Source: Polynucleobacter sp. MWH-UH35A (GTDB taxonomy: Bacteria > Pseudomonadota > Gammaproteobacteria > Burkholderiales > Burkholderiaceae). From it: a stretch of DNA of 64,000 nt. Positions 8,867-18,179 of this stretch are shown here, piece by piece. How positions within the stretch are numbered: position 1 is the first letter of the stretch; each line of letters starts with the position of its first letter. The notes under the pieces were generated by a model. That model worked only from the letters and a program-made list of their open reading frames with translations. It was not told the origin of the DNA and did not search any database. A program made the translations under genes and the position numbers. The stretch is from the NCBI RefSeq assembly GCF_018687075.1, contig NZ_CP061285.1, positions 992,001 to 1,056,000 of the forward strand. The letters run 5' to 3'.

Positions 8867-11188
8867 TTATGCCTTACTCACAGTTACTGGACCGAACATA
8901 GATCCCAATTTCGCACTAGCCATAGTTCCAGCAGAAACTCTGATGGCGCCTGGCGCTAGATTTACTTCTAAGGTTGCTGGCATATCAACTGATTGAGCGC
9001 CTTGAGTAACGCGAACAGCATCACCCTCTTTTAGACCCAACTCATCAAATGTATTTTTGTTTAAACCGACTTGATTGCCACGCTTTGCGTCACGTGTTAA
9101 TTGCAATGCAGATGAACGACGAACGATTTGATCGCCAGCGTAAATATTGACATCGGCTAGACGCTCTAGACCATTCGATGGGGCAACATTGCCATTAGAG
9201 ATAGCGCTACCAGTAGATTGATTGCTAAGACGTGTGCAATAGTTTTCAGGAAGCGCCTCACCCAATACCTCTTCCGGCACATTAAATAAGAAACCATCTA
9301 GACCCAACAAGCCACCAAGCACGCGTAACACTTTCCATGCTGGACGAGAATCAGCCAAAGGCTTTACAGAAGGTTGAACTGTTTGAGCTCTGCCCTCTAA
9401 GTTCACAAAAGTTGAAACGGTCTCTGAGAATGTAGAAATAGGGAGAATTACATCGGCTACTTCTAATAAATCGGCACTCTTATAAGCACTCATTGCGATA
9501 ACAGTGTTTGCCTTAGCTAATGCAGCACGAGCTGCAGCAGGGTTAGGTAAATCCGAATCTGGTTCGATATTCATCAAAATCACAGCGCGACGATCGCCAG
9601 ACAATATAGATTCAACGCCAGCACCATTTGCATTTACTAATGATGCGCCCACAGCATTTCCGCCTACAGGCAAGAAACCCAAGGTTGCGCCAGTCTGCTC
9701 AACAATAAATTGAGCCATCACATGCAAATCTGACGCATGTGGGTGTGCAATTGCAGCAGAACCAATCAACACTGCAGAAGATTCACCCGAGATTAAGCTA
9801 TCAGCGATCTTTTGCGCCGCTTGTGAAACTGCCAGGTTTGCTGTGCCGGCTGGAGCGCTGACTGATTTTGCTTTAGCAACAGCAAGTGCAACTTCACTTA
9901 ATGCATTGAGCCATGCGCTTGGAGCCGCAGCAATACCATTGCCTGGGATAAGCCAGTCATCACCACCTGCATCAATGCGAGTAACTTGTAAACCACGCTT
10001 GCTAGCCGTACGAATACGAGCAGCCAATACTGGCTGATCTTTACGCAAGAAGCTACCAATAACCAGCATGCGATCCAATTCATTAATTTTTGTAATCGGC
10101 ATACCTAGCCAAGGAGCCACAGCTGCACCATTAATATCTGTTTGACGTAGACGCGTCTCAACTTGCTTAGATCCCAAACCACGTACTAACTTTTGCAGAA
10201 GATGCAACTCTTCTGTACTGGAAATTGGGTGAGCTAATGCACCTATAGACTCAGGACCACTTTCAGCTGAAATAGTTTTGATTGAATGAGCAACGTAATC
10301 TAAAGCAGACTGCCAATCAGTTTCCAACCACTGACCGCCCTGTTTTACCATTGGTGTGGTAACGCGATCTGGACTATTTAAACCTTCGTAAGAGAAACGA
10401 TCACGATCGCTAATCCAGCATTCATTAATAGCTTCATTTTCGAGCGCAACAACACGCATTACTTTATTAGCTTTGGTTTGAACAGTAACATTCGCACCTA
10501 AACTATCATGTGGGCTTACTGAGCGTTTACGACCTAATTCCCAAGTACGTGCAGCATAGCGGAATGGCTTACTGGTCAATGCACCAACTGGGCACAAATC
10601 AATCATATTTCCAGATAACTCTGAATCTACAGTCTGACCAACAAAGGTGGTGATTTCTGAATGCTCACCACGGTTAACCATGCCTAATTCCATTACGCCA
10701 GCAACTTCTTGACCGAAACGAACGCAGCGGGTGCAGTGGATACAGCGCGTCATCTCTTGCATCGAGATCAACGGACCTACGTTCTTGTGGAATACGACAC
10801 GCTTCTCTTCGTCATAGCGAGAATTTGACTTACCGTAACCAACAGCTAAGTCTTGTAATTGGCACTCACCACCTTGATCACAGATTGGGCAATCTAGTGG
10901 ATGGTTAATTAAAAGAAACTCCATTACAGAGCGTTGAGCTTCAACTGCTTTAGCAGAATGTGTAAACACCTTCATGCCTTGAGTCACTGGTGTTGCACAA
11001 GCAGGCAATGGCTTTGGCGCCTTCTCAACTTCAACTAAACACATGCGGCAGTTAGCCGCAATGGATAACTTCTTGTGATAGCAGAAGTGAGGAACGTAGG
11101 TGCCGAGCTTATTCGCGGCGTGCATCACCATCGAACCTTGCGGAACTTCTACAGCCTTACCATCTAATTCGATTTCTACCATGCTCAC
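8867..11188 (-). CDS. nuoG: NADH-quinone oxidoreductase subunit G
   Basis: This is the 773-residue largest peripheral-arm subunit of complex I. The N-terminal ferredoxin domain has Cys36, Cys47, Cys50 and Cys64 for a 2Fe-2S cluster. A His96/Cys100/Cys103/Cys109 set follows for the His-ligated 4Fe-4S cluster, then Cys149, Cys152, Cys155 and Cys199 for another 4Fe-4S cluster. The remaining 550 residues resemble a molybdopterin oxidoreductase fold that no longer binds the cofactor in this family. I see no extra N7-type cysteine set in the middle domain, unlike E. coli NuoG. It sits 26 bp after nuoF and 8 bp before nuoH. Confidence 0.96.
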   Translation of the reverse strand: MSMVEIELDGKAVEVPQGSMVMHAANKLGTYVPHFCYHKKLSIAANCRMCLVEVEKAPKPLPACATPVTQGMKVFTHSAKAVEAQRSVMEFLLINHPLDCPICDQGGECQLQDLAVGYGKSNSRYDEEKRVVFHKNVGPLISMQEMTRCIHCTRCVRFGQEVAGVMELGMVNRGEHSEITTFVGQTVDSELSGNMIDLCPVGALTSKPFRYAARTWELGRKRSVSPHDSLGANVTVQTKANKVMRVVALENEAINECWISDRDRFSYEGLNSPDRVTTPMVKQGGQWLETDWQSALDYVAHSIKTISAESGPESIGALAHPISSTEELHLLQKLVRGLGSKQVETRLRQTDINGAAVAPWLGMPITKINELDRMLVIGSFLRKDQPVLAARIRTASKRGLQVTRIDAGGDDWLIPGNGIAAAPSAWLNALSEVALAVAKAKSVSAPAGTANLAVSQAAQKIADSLISGESSAVLIGSAAIAHPHASDLHVMAQFIVEQTGATLGFLPVGGNAVGASLVNANGAGVESILSGDRRAVILMNIEPDSDLPNPAAARAALAKANTVIAMSAYKSADLLEVADVILPISTFSETVSTFVNLEGRAQTVQPSVKPLADSRPAWKVLRVLGGLLGLDGFLFNVPEEVLGEALPENYCTRLSNQSTGSAISNGNVAPSNGLERLADVNIYAGDQIVRRSSALQLTRDAKRGNQVGLNKNTFDELGLKEGDAVRVTQGAQSVDMPATLEVNLAPGAIRVSAGTMASAKLGSMFGPVTVSKA

Positions 11189-11214
11189 TTTTAGATATCC
11201 CGTGCTCTAAATCT

Positions 11215-12513
11215 TTATAAAGGTTTCGCAGAATCTAAGCAGCGCTTATGTTCTACGTGATACGCAAATTCATCCATGTAATGCTTCAACATGCCACGTA
11301 CAGGCATTGCTGCTGCATCACCTAATGCGCAAATTGTGCGACCTTGAATGTTGGCAGCTACGTCATTAAGCAAATCCAAATCCTCTGGACGCCCTTCGCC
11401 ATGCTCAATACGATGAACTATGCGCCATAACCAACCGGTACCTTCACGACATGGGGTGCACTGACCACATGATTCCTCGTGATAGAAATAAGACAATCGC
11501 TCCAATGCGCGAACCATGCAACGCGTTTCGTTCATGACGATCACCGCACCTGAACCCAACATAGATCCAGCTTTGGCAATGCTGTCGTAATCCATTGTGA
11601 GTTCCATCATCTGCGCGCCAGGTACAACAGGAGAAGAGGATCCGCCAGGAATGACTGCTTTCAAAGGAATGCCGTCACGCATACCGCCTGCAAGCTTCAA
11701 TAGCTCGGCGAATGGCGTCCCCAATGGAATCTCATAGTTACCTGGATGCACTACATCACCTGATACTGAGAAAATTTTCGTGCCGCCATTGTTTGGCTTA
11801 CCAAGATCCAAATAAGCCTGGCCACCAATTGCCAGGATGAATGGCACTGCAGCGAATGTTTCAGTATTGTTAATCGTCGTTGGCTTGCCGTACAGACCGA
11901 AACTCGCAGGAAATGGTGGCTTAAAGCGCGGCTGTCCTTTTTTTCCTTCCAAGGATTCCAATAAAGCAGTCTCTTCACCGCAAATGTACGCACCCCAACC
12001 TGGAGCAGCATGCAGTTGGAATGAAAAATCGCTTCCTAAAATCTTATCGCCCAAGTAACCGGCCGCACGAGCTTCTTCTAAAGCCTCCTCAAAGCGTGAA
12101 TACACCTCAAAGATTTCGCCGTGGATGTAGTTATAGCCTGCTGAGATACCCATGGTGTATGCACCAATAATCATACCTTCAATCAAAGCATGAGGGTTGT
12201 ATCGCATGATGTCGCGATCTTTAAAGGTACCAGGCTCACCTTCATCACTATTACAAACAAGATATTTTTGTCCCGGGAATTGACGTGGCATAAAGCTCCA
12301 CTTCAATCCGGTTGGAAAGCCTGCACCACCACGACCGCGAAGTGAAGATGCCTTCAATTCAGCAATAATGGCATCAGGCGCTACTTTATCGTTAATTAAA
12401 CGACGTAATTGCTGATAACCGCCGCGACTTTCGTAATCTTTTAAACGCCAATTTTCACCATTTAATCCAGCAAGGATTAACGGTTTAATATGACGGTCGT
12501 GCAAGCTGGTCAT
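11215..12513 (-). CDS. nuoF: NADH-quinone oxidoreductase subunit F (NADH/FMN binding)
   Basis: This is the 432-residue subunit that accepts hydride from NADH onto FMN and passes electrons to a 4Fe-4S cluster. The nucleotide-binding glycine-rich segment [15 protein letters not shown] is at residues 58-72. The cluster ligands are Cys349, Cys352, Cys355 and Cys395. The ATG overlaps the nuoE stop by 4 bp, which suggests translational coupling of the two flavoprotein-arm subunits. nuoG follows after 26 bp. Confidence 0.97.
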   Translation of the reverse strand: MTSLHDRHIKPLILAGLNGENWRLKDYESRGGYQQLRRLINDKVAPDAIIAELKASSLRGRGGAGFPTGLKWSFMPRQFPGQKYLVCNSDEGEPGTFKDRDIMRYNPHALIEGMIIGAYTMGISAGYNYIHGEIFEVYSRFEEALEEARAAGYLGDKILGSDFSFQLHAAPGWGAYICGEETALLESLEGKKGQPRFKPPFPASFGLYGKPTTINNTETFAAVPFILAIGGQAYLDLGKPNNGGTKIFSVSGDVVHPGNYEIPLGTPFAELLKLAGGMRDGIPLKAVIPGGSSSPVVPGAQMMELTMDYDSIAKAGSMLGSGAVIVMNETRCMVRALERLSYFYHEESCGQCTPCREGTGWLWRIVHRIEHGEGRPEDLDLLNDVAANIQGRTICALGDAAAMPVRGMLKHYMDEFAYHVEHKRCLDSAKPL

Positions 12514-13016
12514 GCTGCTTTTCCTTCCGCACGCAATTCATTCAACAATGCATCAATCTTTTCTTTGCTCATAAAGCTACACATGCGCTTGTCATTCACG
12601 AGCATTACAGGTGAATCGCCACATGCACCCATGCACTCACCTTCTTTAAGAGTAAACGTTCCGCATGGGGTAGTTTCGTTGTAACCAATACCAAGAGTTT
12701 CTTTTAAGTATGTCGCTGCTGTCTCACCGTGGGTTAATTGGCAAGGCAAATTCGTACAGATCACCAATTTATATTTACCAACCGGCTTGGTGTTGTACAT
12801 GTTGTAGAAAGTAGCAACTTCATCAACAGCAATGCTTGGCATTTCTAGAATTTGCGCTACAGTCTCAATGACTTCAGGCGAAACCCAACCTACCTCAGTT
12901 TGGGCAGCAATTAAGCAGGCCATTACTGCAGATTGTTTATGCTCTGGCGGGTACTTAGCGATATTGCGATGAATATCGGCTAATGTTTTATCGGATAGTT
13001 GAAGGGTTGTAGTCAT
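12510..13016 (-). CDS. nuoE: NADH-quinone oxidoreductase subunit E (2Fe-2S)
   Basis: This is a 168-residue thioredoxin-like subunit of complex I holding the off-path 2Fe-2S cluster N1a. Ligands are visible at Cys87, Cys92, Cys128 and Cys132, within ICTNLPCQL and [11 protein letters not shown]. The N-terminal helical bundle contains the conserved [14 protein letters not shown] stretch. The gene follows nuoD after 23 bp and overlaps nuoF by 4 bp. Confidence 0.97.
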   Translation of the reverse strand: MTTTLQLSDKTLADIHRNIAKYPPEHKQSAVMACLIAAQTEVGWVSPEVIETVAQILEMPSIAVDEVATFYNMYNTKPVGKYKLVICTNLPCQLTHGETAATYLKETLGIGYNETTPCGTFTLKEGECMGACGDSPVMLVNDKRMCSFMSKEKIDALLNELRAEGKAA

Positions 13017-13039
13017 TAAATAATCCTTGGCACGCTCTA

Positions 13040-14293
13040 TTAGCGGTCAATCTCCCCGAACACAATATCTTGGGTACCGATAATGGTTACTGCATCAGCC
13101 AACATGTGGCCGCGTGACATCTCATCCATGGCAGACAAATGCACAAAACCTGGCGCACGAATCTTCATGCGATAGGGCTTGTTAGCGCCGTCTGAAATCA
13201 AATAAATACCAAACTCACCTTTTGGATGCTCAACAGCTGAGAAGGCCTCACCATCAGGAACATGAATACCTTCAGTAAACAATTTGAAATGGTGAATCAA
13301 TTCCTCCATATTGGTTTTCATATCCACACGCTTCGGTGGAGAAACCTTATGGTTATCGCTCATGACAGGACCTGGATTTGCTTTCAACCAAGCCACACAT
13401 TGTTTGATGATGCGATTCGATTGGCGCATCTCTTCCATGCGCACTAAATAACGATCATAAGAGTCGCCATTTACACCAACCGGAATATCAAAGTCGAGAC
13501 GGTCATACACTTCGTATGGCTGTTTCTTACGCAAATCCCACTCGATACCAGAGCCGCGCAACATTGGACCAGTGAAGCCGAGCTGCAAAGCACGCTCTGG
13601 AGTCACAATGCCAATATTCACTAAACGTTGCTTCCAGATACGGTTGTCGGTTAATAAGTTGCAATACTCATCAACATTAGCGTCAAAACCATTGGTAAAT
13701 TGCTCGATGAAATCTAACAAGGTGCCGCTACGATTTTCATTTAAACGCTTGACAGCTGAAGCGCTACGAATCTTAGATTTATCGTACTGAGCCATTTGAT
13801 CTGGCAAATCACGATAAACACCACCTGGACGATAGTAAGCAGCGTGCATACGCGCACCAGATACCGCCTCGTACATATCGAAAATATCCTCACGATCACG
13901 GAAGGCGTATAGGAAGACAGCCATCGCACCAACGTCGAGACCATGACAACCGATCCAAAGCAAGTGATTTAGTAAACGAGTTAGCTCGTCATACATCACG
14001 CGAATGTATTGAGCACGTAATGGCACATCAACTTGCAGTAATTTCTCAATGGCCATGACATAAGCATGCTCATTGGACATCATTGAAACGTAATCCAAAC
14101 GATCCATATAAGGAACGTTTTGAATCCAAGTACGTGTTTCAGCCAATTTTTCAGTGGCACGATGCAATAAACCAATATGCGGATCGGCGCGTTGGATCAC
14201 CTCACCGTCGAGCTCAAGCACCAAGCGGAGTACGCCGTGCGCCGCAGGATGCTGGGGACCAAAATTGAGTGTGTAGTTCTTAATTTGTGCCAT
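13040..14293 (-). CDS. nuoD: NADH-quinone oxidoreductase subunit D (49 kDa type)
   Basis: This is a 417-residue hydrogenase-like subunit that forms the quinone-reduction site of complex I together with NuoB. The N-terminal segment [15 protein letters not shown] contains the conserved loop that contacts the quinone headgroup. [18 protein letters not shown] and the C-terminal [21 protein letters not shown] segment are typical of the family. It is a separate gene rather than a NuoCD fusion. It lies 3 bp after nuoC and 23 bp before nuoE. Confidence 0.97.
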   Translation of the reverse strand: MAQIKNYTLNFGPQHPAAHGVLRLVLELDGEVIQRADPHIGLLHRATEKLAETRTWIQNVPYMDRLDYVSMMSNEHAYVMAIEKLLQVDVPLRAQYIRVMYDELTRLLNHLLWIGCHGLDVGAMAVFLYAFRDREDIFDMYEAVSGARMHAAYYRPGGVYRDLPDQMAQYDKSKIRSASAVKRLNENRSGTLLDFIEQFTNGFDANVDEYCNLLTDNRIWKQRLVNIGIVTPERALQLGFTGPMLRGSGIEWDLRKKQPYEVYDRLDFDIPVGVNGDSYDRYLVRMEEMRQSNRIIKQCVAWLKANPGPVMSDNHKVSPPKRVDMKTNMEELIHHFKLFTEGIHVPDGEAFSAVEHPKGEFGIYLISDGANKPYRMKIRAPGFVHLSAMDEMSRGHMLADAVTIIGTQDIVFGEIDR

Positions 14294-14296
14294 GAC

Positions 14297-14896
14297 TTAA
14301 ACCGGACCTCCATACTGCTCTTCACGAACAATGCGTGGAGTAATTTCTCGAGCCTCAATCGTGACTGGCTGATAAACAACGCGTTTCAACTCTGGGTCAT
14401 AACGCATTTCTACATTACCGCTGATTGGGAAATCTTTTCTGAATGGATGGCCAATAAAGCCATAGTCGGTCAAAATTCGACGCAAGTCATCATGACCATC
14501 AAATAGGATGCCGTAGAGGTCAAATGCCTCACGCTCAAACCAATTGGCAGAATTCCAGACTGGCGTAATCGAAGCAACAACTGGATAGCTATCGTCTGGA
14601 GCGAATACACGAACACGCAAACGCCAGTTATGCTCCAAAGACAATAAATGACTTACAACACCAAAGCGTTGACCACCCCATGCGCCTTCACGGAAGTCTT
14701 GATAATCCACTCCACATAAGTCAATCAATTGTTCAAAGGCAAGACTTGGGTCATCCCGCAGTAACATGGCGGACTCAAAATAGGTATCTGCGTTAACGAC
14801 AACCGTAACTTCACCCAATGCAATCTCAATTGATTGAACGCGTTTACCTAAGACTTTTTCTAGGTTGGCTGCAAGTTGAACTAAACGATCTGACAT
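14297..14896 (-). CDS. nuoC: NADH-quinone oxidoreductase subunit C (30 kDa type)
   Basis: This is a 199-residue structural subunit of the complex I peripheral arm that packs against NuoD. The family signature [20 protein letters not shown], with the following [19 protein letters not shown], is at about residues 118-155. The gene begins 3 bp after nuoB and ends 3 bp before nuoD, as tight as the rest of the operon. Confidence 0.97.
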   Translation of the reverse strand: MSDRLVQLAANLEKVLGKRVQSIEIALGEVTVVVNADTYFESAMLLRDDPSLAFEQLIDLCGVDYQDFREGAWGGQRFGVVSHLLSLEHNWRLRVRVFAPDDSYPVVASITPVWNSANWFEREAFDLYGILFDGHDDLRRILTDYGFIGHPFRKDFPISGNVEMRYDPELKRVVYQPVTIEAREITPRIVREEQYGGPV

Positions 14897-14899
14897 TGT

Positions 14900-15382
14900 T
14901 TAAGCCTTCCGAGCAATCGTGCTGGTGCGAGCGATCTTCGATTGCAACTGAATAATTCCGTAGATCAATGCTTCTGCTGTTGGAGGACAACCAGGTACAT
15001 AAATATCCACTGGAACGATACGGTCGCAACCGCGCACTACCGAATAGGAGTTGTGATAGTAGCCACCGCCATTGGCGCAAGATCCCATGGAAACTACCCA
15101 ACGTGGTTCTGGCATTTGGTCATAAACCTTCCGTAAGGCAGGAGCCATTTTGTTGCATAAAGTACCGGCAACAATCATCAAGTCAGATTGGCGTGGTGAT
15201 GGACGGAAGACCACACCAAAGCGGTCTAGGTCATAACGAGAGGCGCCCGCATGCATCATTTCAACCGCACAGCAAGCCAAACCAAAAGTCATTGGCCATA
15301 AGGATCCATTACGCGTCCAGTTAATCAACTGATCCGCAGTGGTGGTAACAAAACCTTCTTTGAGAACGCCTTCTAATGCCAT
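14900..15382 (-). CDS. nuoB: NADH-quinone oxidoreductase subunit B (cluster N2)
   Basis: This is a 160-residue subunit holding the terminal 4Fe-4S cluster N2, which delivers electrons to quinone. Ligands are Cys37, Cys38, Cys102 and Cys132, including the tandem cysteine pair typical of the family. I place the start at ATG 15382 ([10 protein letters not shown]) because GGGAG stands 8 nt upstream and the protein then begins as family members do. The frame stays open further upstream to 15481, but that stretch overlaps nuoA. nuoA ends 5 bp before this start. Confidence 0.96.
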   Translation of the reverse strand: MALEGVLKEGFVTTTADQLINWTRNGSLWPMTFGLACCAVEMMHAGASRYDLDRFGVVFRPSPRQSDLMIVAGTLCNKMAPALRKVYDQMPEPRWVVSMGSCANGGGYYHNSYSVVRGCDRIVPVDIYVPGCPPTAEALIYGIIQLQSKIARTSTIARKA

Positions 15383-15387
15383 ATCTA

Positions 15388-15747
15388 TCACTCCCAGTCG
15401 AGAGCGCCCTTTTTCCAGATATATACAAATCCCACAATGAATTCCAACAAGAAAATCACCATAGAGGCGTAGCCAAGCCACCCAATATCACGAAGAGCTA
15501 CACCCCATGGAAATAGGAATGCAGTTTCTAAGTCAAACAGGATGAAGAGAATGGCAATGAGGTAGTAGCGCACATCGAACTTCATACGCGCATCTTCGAA
15601 AGCTTCAAAACCGCACTCATATGGGGAGAGTTTTTCAGCATCAGGCTTCGAAGGGGCCAAAATTTTTCCGAGGAACATGGGGACTAATCCCACCCCAATA
15701 CCTACGAGGATAAAAAGCAAAACAGGAAAGTAATTAGCGAGATTCAA
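15388..15747 (-). CDS. nuoA: NADH-quinone oxidoreductase subunit A
   Basis: This is a 119-residue membrane subunit with three transmembrane helices, the first gene of the complex I operon. The conserved segment [20 protein letters not shown] is on the loop between helices 1 and 2, and its cysteine belongs to the active/deactive switch loop in studied enzymes. The start is TTG at 15747, not ATG. It has AGGG 5 nt upstream, and the encoded [10 protein letters not shown] matches the usual family start. The nearest upstream gene is tRNA-Leu, 108 bp away in the same direction. Confidence 0.95.
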   Translation of the reverse strand: MNLANYFPVLLFILVGIGVGLVPMFLGKILAPSKPDAEKLSPYECGFEAFEDARMKFDVRYYLIAILFILFDLETAFLFPWGVALRDIGWLGYASMVIFLLEFIVGFVYIWKKGALDWE

Positions 15748-15855
15748 AATAGCCCTGATTCGTTTGTCTGGTAAATCCTAAAAGCAGCAAATTGTTAATT
15801 ATTCCACTACATAAAGCATTGATTCAGAGCAAAAACCCTTACCAATACTTCTTTT

Positions 15856-15940
15856 TGGTGCCGACGGCGAGACTCGAACTCGCACAGCCTAAGCCACTAC
15901 CCCCTCAAGATAGCGTGTCTACCAATTTCACCACGTCGGC
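15856..15940 (-). tRNA. tRNA-Leu (anticodon GAG)
   Basis: An 85-nt class II tRNA. The acceptor stem pairs GCCGACG with CGTCGGC, the D-arm is GGTGAAATTGGTAGAC, and the anticodon loop TTGAGGG sits between CTATC and GGTAG. A short variable arm and GTTCGAGTC T-arm follow, and the 3' end is A plus encoded CCA. It lies between secG and nuoA in the same direction with no clear terminator after it, so it may be processed from a longer transcript running into nuo. Confidence 0.95.
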
Positions 15941-16026
15941 ATCTTGCAAAACCTATCAATTCTACTGCATTGCACAAGCCATCCACCCCATTTTTGAGGC
16001 AGATAAATACGTAAAAACCTACTTTT

Positions 16027-16362
16027 TTACTTAGGAACTGCTGGTTTGCTTGGGTCCTGAACGGGTGCTACTGGAGCCACTACAGGAGCTACCGTGCCAG
16101 AAAGGACACCAGGGCTCGTTTCTTTCTTATTTCCAATCCAGGTGATACCTAAGGTGCAAATAAAGAAAACTGCGGCAAAAACTGCGGTGGCGTGTGATAG
16201 AAAATTTGCAGAACCGCTGGCGCCAAAGAGACTTCCAGAGGCTCCTGAACCAAAAGCAGCACCCATATCGGCACCCTTACCCTGTTGCAATAGAACCAAC
16301 AAAATGACAGCTAATGCTGAAATCACCTGCAATACGATCAATAAGGTCTTAAACCATTCCAC
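16027..16362 (-). CDS. secG: Preprotein translocase subunit SecG
   Basis: This is a 111-residue inner-membrane protein that assists SecYE in protein export. It has two hydrophobic segments (about residues 5-25 and 50-72) joined by the conserved glycine-rich loop LQQGKGADMGAAFGSGASGSLFGA. The C-terminal tail is proline- and valine-rich and variable, as usual. The start is GTG at 16362 with GGAG 7 nt upstream; the nearby ATG is out of frame. tpiA ends 20 bp upstream, and the tRNA-Leu gene follows. Confidence 0.95.
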   Translation of the reverse strand: MEWFKTLLIVLQVISALAVILLVLLQQGKGADMGAAFGSGASGSLFGASGSANFLSHATAVFAAVFFICTLGITWIGNKKETSPGVLSGTVAPVVAPVAPVQDPSKPAVPK

Positions 16363-16382
16363 AGCTCATCTCCAATAAAAAT

Positions 16383-17141
16383 TTATGCCTTACAGATAGC
16401 CAGAAAATCTTGCGGGTTCAATGAAGCACCCCCAACCAATCCACCATCGATATCCGGCATAGCAAACAATTCAACAGCATTGTCAGGTTTGACGCTGCCG
16501 CCGTACAAAATTCCTACGTGCGAGGCCACATCCTCATTAAATTCCGCCAATTGAAGGCGAATAGCACGATGCATGTCTTGTGCAACTTGGGCACTTGCAA
16601 CCTTACCCGTACCAATCGCCCATACTGGTTCATACGCAATTAAGCAGTCTGCGAGGCGATCTTGCAAAACATTTACCTGCTTGGCAACCTGAGCACAAAC
16701 AATCTCTTCTGCTCTGCCAGAATTACGCTCATCAGCAGTTTCGCCCACACAGATCACCGGCGTCATTACACTATCCAAAACCTGTAAAGCCTTAGCGGCA
16801 ACAACTTCCTCAACCTCTTGATGCATTTGACGGCGCTCAGAGTGCCCAACAATGACATAAGCACAACCAACTTCTTTCAACATGGATGCCGAAACTTCTC
16901 CGGTAAATGCACCTGCACTATGAGCAGATGCATCTTGAGCACCCAGATTCAAAAACGCCAATGAATGCTCTGCAATCAACTGGGCGCATTGAGTCAAATA
17001 AGGAAATGGCGGACATACTGCATATTTGCGTCCTGAAGGCATACCACTCTCCATGCCACGGGCAACGGTTTTAATCCAGTCTTGATTGCTTGCAAGACTG
17101 CCATTCATTTTCCAGTTTCCGATAACGATGAGGGGTCGCAT
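16383..17141 (-). CDS. tpiA: Triosephosphate isomerase
   Basis: This is a 252-residue glycolytic enzyme that interconverts dihydroxyacetone phosphate and glyceraldehyde 3-phosphate in the cytoplasm. Catalytic residues are in place: Asn9 and Lys11 in GNWKMNG, His100 in IVGHSERR, and Glu171 in AYEPVWAIGTG, which also begins the mobile lid loop. The phosphate-binding segment LYGGSVKPDN is near residue 218. Length is standard. It lies 15 bp after the oxidoreductase gene and 20 bp before secG. Confidence 0.97.
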   Translation of the reverse strand: MRPLIVIGNWKMNGSLASNQDWIKTVARGMESGMPSGRKYAVCPPFPYLTQCAQLIAEHSLAFLNLGAQDASAHSAGAFTGEVSASMLKEVGCAYVIVGHSERRQMHQEVEEVVAAKALQVLDSVMTPVICVGETADERNSGRAEEIVCAQVAKQVNVLQDRLADCLIAYEPVWAIGTGKVASAQVAQDMHRAIRLQLAEFNEDVASHVGILYGGSVKPDNAVELFAMPDIDGGLVGGASLNPQDFLAICKA

Positions 17142-17156
17142 AGGGTGTTTAATAAT

Positions 17157-18155
17157 CTAAACAGTTAAAACGATTTTGCCAACGTGTTCAGATGATTCCA
17201 TTAGCGCATGGGCATCTGCTGCCTGATCTAGGGTAAATGTTTTGTAAATAACTGGCTTTAACTTGCCAGCATTCAACAATGGCCAAACATGCTCATAAAG
17301 CTGTTTAGTAATCTGCTTCTTGAAAGAAACTGGGCGTGGACGCAAAGTGGATCCGGTAATCGTTAAACGACGACGCAGAATTTGACCAGTGTTCACTTCA
17401 GCTTTAGAGCCGCCCATAATGGCAATAATGACAATACGCCCATCATCAGCCAAGCAATCGATTTCTTTTTGAACATAAGCTCCAGTGACCATATCCAAAA
17501 TGACGTTAACGCCTTTTCCATTGGTAGCTTTTTTGATTTCTTCAACGAAATCCTGTGTCTTGTAATTAATTGCAAGATCGGCGCCTAAAGCCACGCAAGC
17601 TGCACACTTCTCATCAGTGCCAGCCGTTACAAATACCTTGTGACCTAAAGCTTTGGCAATCAAGATTGCAGTAACGCCAATACCACTGGAGCCGCCTTGA
17701 ACTAACAAAGATTCACCCTCAGACAATTCACCACGCATGAAGACATTGCTCCATACTGTGTAAAAGGTTTCAGGCAACGATGCCGCTTCCTCATCGGTAA
17801 AGCCCTTGGGATATGGTAAGCATTGCGCCACAGGTGCAGTACATAGTTCAGCGTAACCACCGCCCTGAACAAGAGCACAAACTTTATCGCCTACCTTAAA
17901 GCCAAAGACGTTATCGGCATGAGCCAAATCACCGCCAACAATTTCACCAGCCACCTCAAGACCGGGAATGTCGGATGCGCCTGCTGGAACCGGGTAATGC
18001 CCTTTACGCTGCAAAACGTCAGGACGATTAATACCAGCAGCCAAAACTTTGATCAAAATTTCACCTGACCCTGCAGCTGGAGCCGACGGATCAGGACGAG
18101 TAGTTGGCACCAACATTTCTGGGGTACCAAACTCTTTAATTTCAATTACACGCAT
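17157..18155 (-). CDS. NAD(P)H:quinone oxidoreductase, zinc-free MDR family
   Basis: This is a 332-residue medium-chain dehydrogenase/reductase of the quinone oxidoreductase/PIG3 type, probably reducing quinones or enones with NADPH. The N-terminal GroES-like domain contains GINRPDVLQRKGHYPVP, and the nucleotide-binding motif VQGGSSGIGVTAILIAKALG is at about residues 143-162. The structural zinc cysteines of alcohol dehydrogenases are absent, as expected for this branch. It follows pnp after 24 bp and precedes tpiA by 15 bp. Its true substrate cannot be told from the sequence. Confidence 0.88.
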   Translation of the reverse strand: MRVIEIKEFGTPEMLVPTTRPDPSAPAAGSGEILIKVLAAGINRPDVLQRKGHYPVPAGASDIPGLEVAGEIVGGDLAHADNVFGFKVGDKVCALVQGGGYAELCTAPVAQCLPYPKGFTDEEAASLPETFYTVWSNVFMRGELSEGESLLVQGGSSGIGVTAILIAKALGHKVFVTAGTDEKCAACVALGADLAINYKTQDFVEEIKKATNGKGVNVILDMVTGAYVQKEIDCLADDGRIVIIAIMGGSKAEVNTGQILRRRLTITGSTLRPRPVSFKKQITKQLYEHVWPLLNAGKLKPVIYKTFTLDQAADAHALMESSEHVGKIVLTV

Positions 18156-18179
18156 AGAAATCCCCGCTAGGAAATGATC

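Noticed and set aside
15383..15481. 33-residue upstream extension of nuoB
   Set aside because: It overlaps nuoA, and the internal ATG at 15382 has a good ribosome-binding site and the family-typical start.
15792..16034. Plus-strand frame over the tRNA-Leu gene
   Set aside because: Its middle part is the translation of the tRNA antisense strand, a well-known artefact; no ribosome-binding site.
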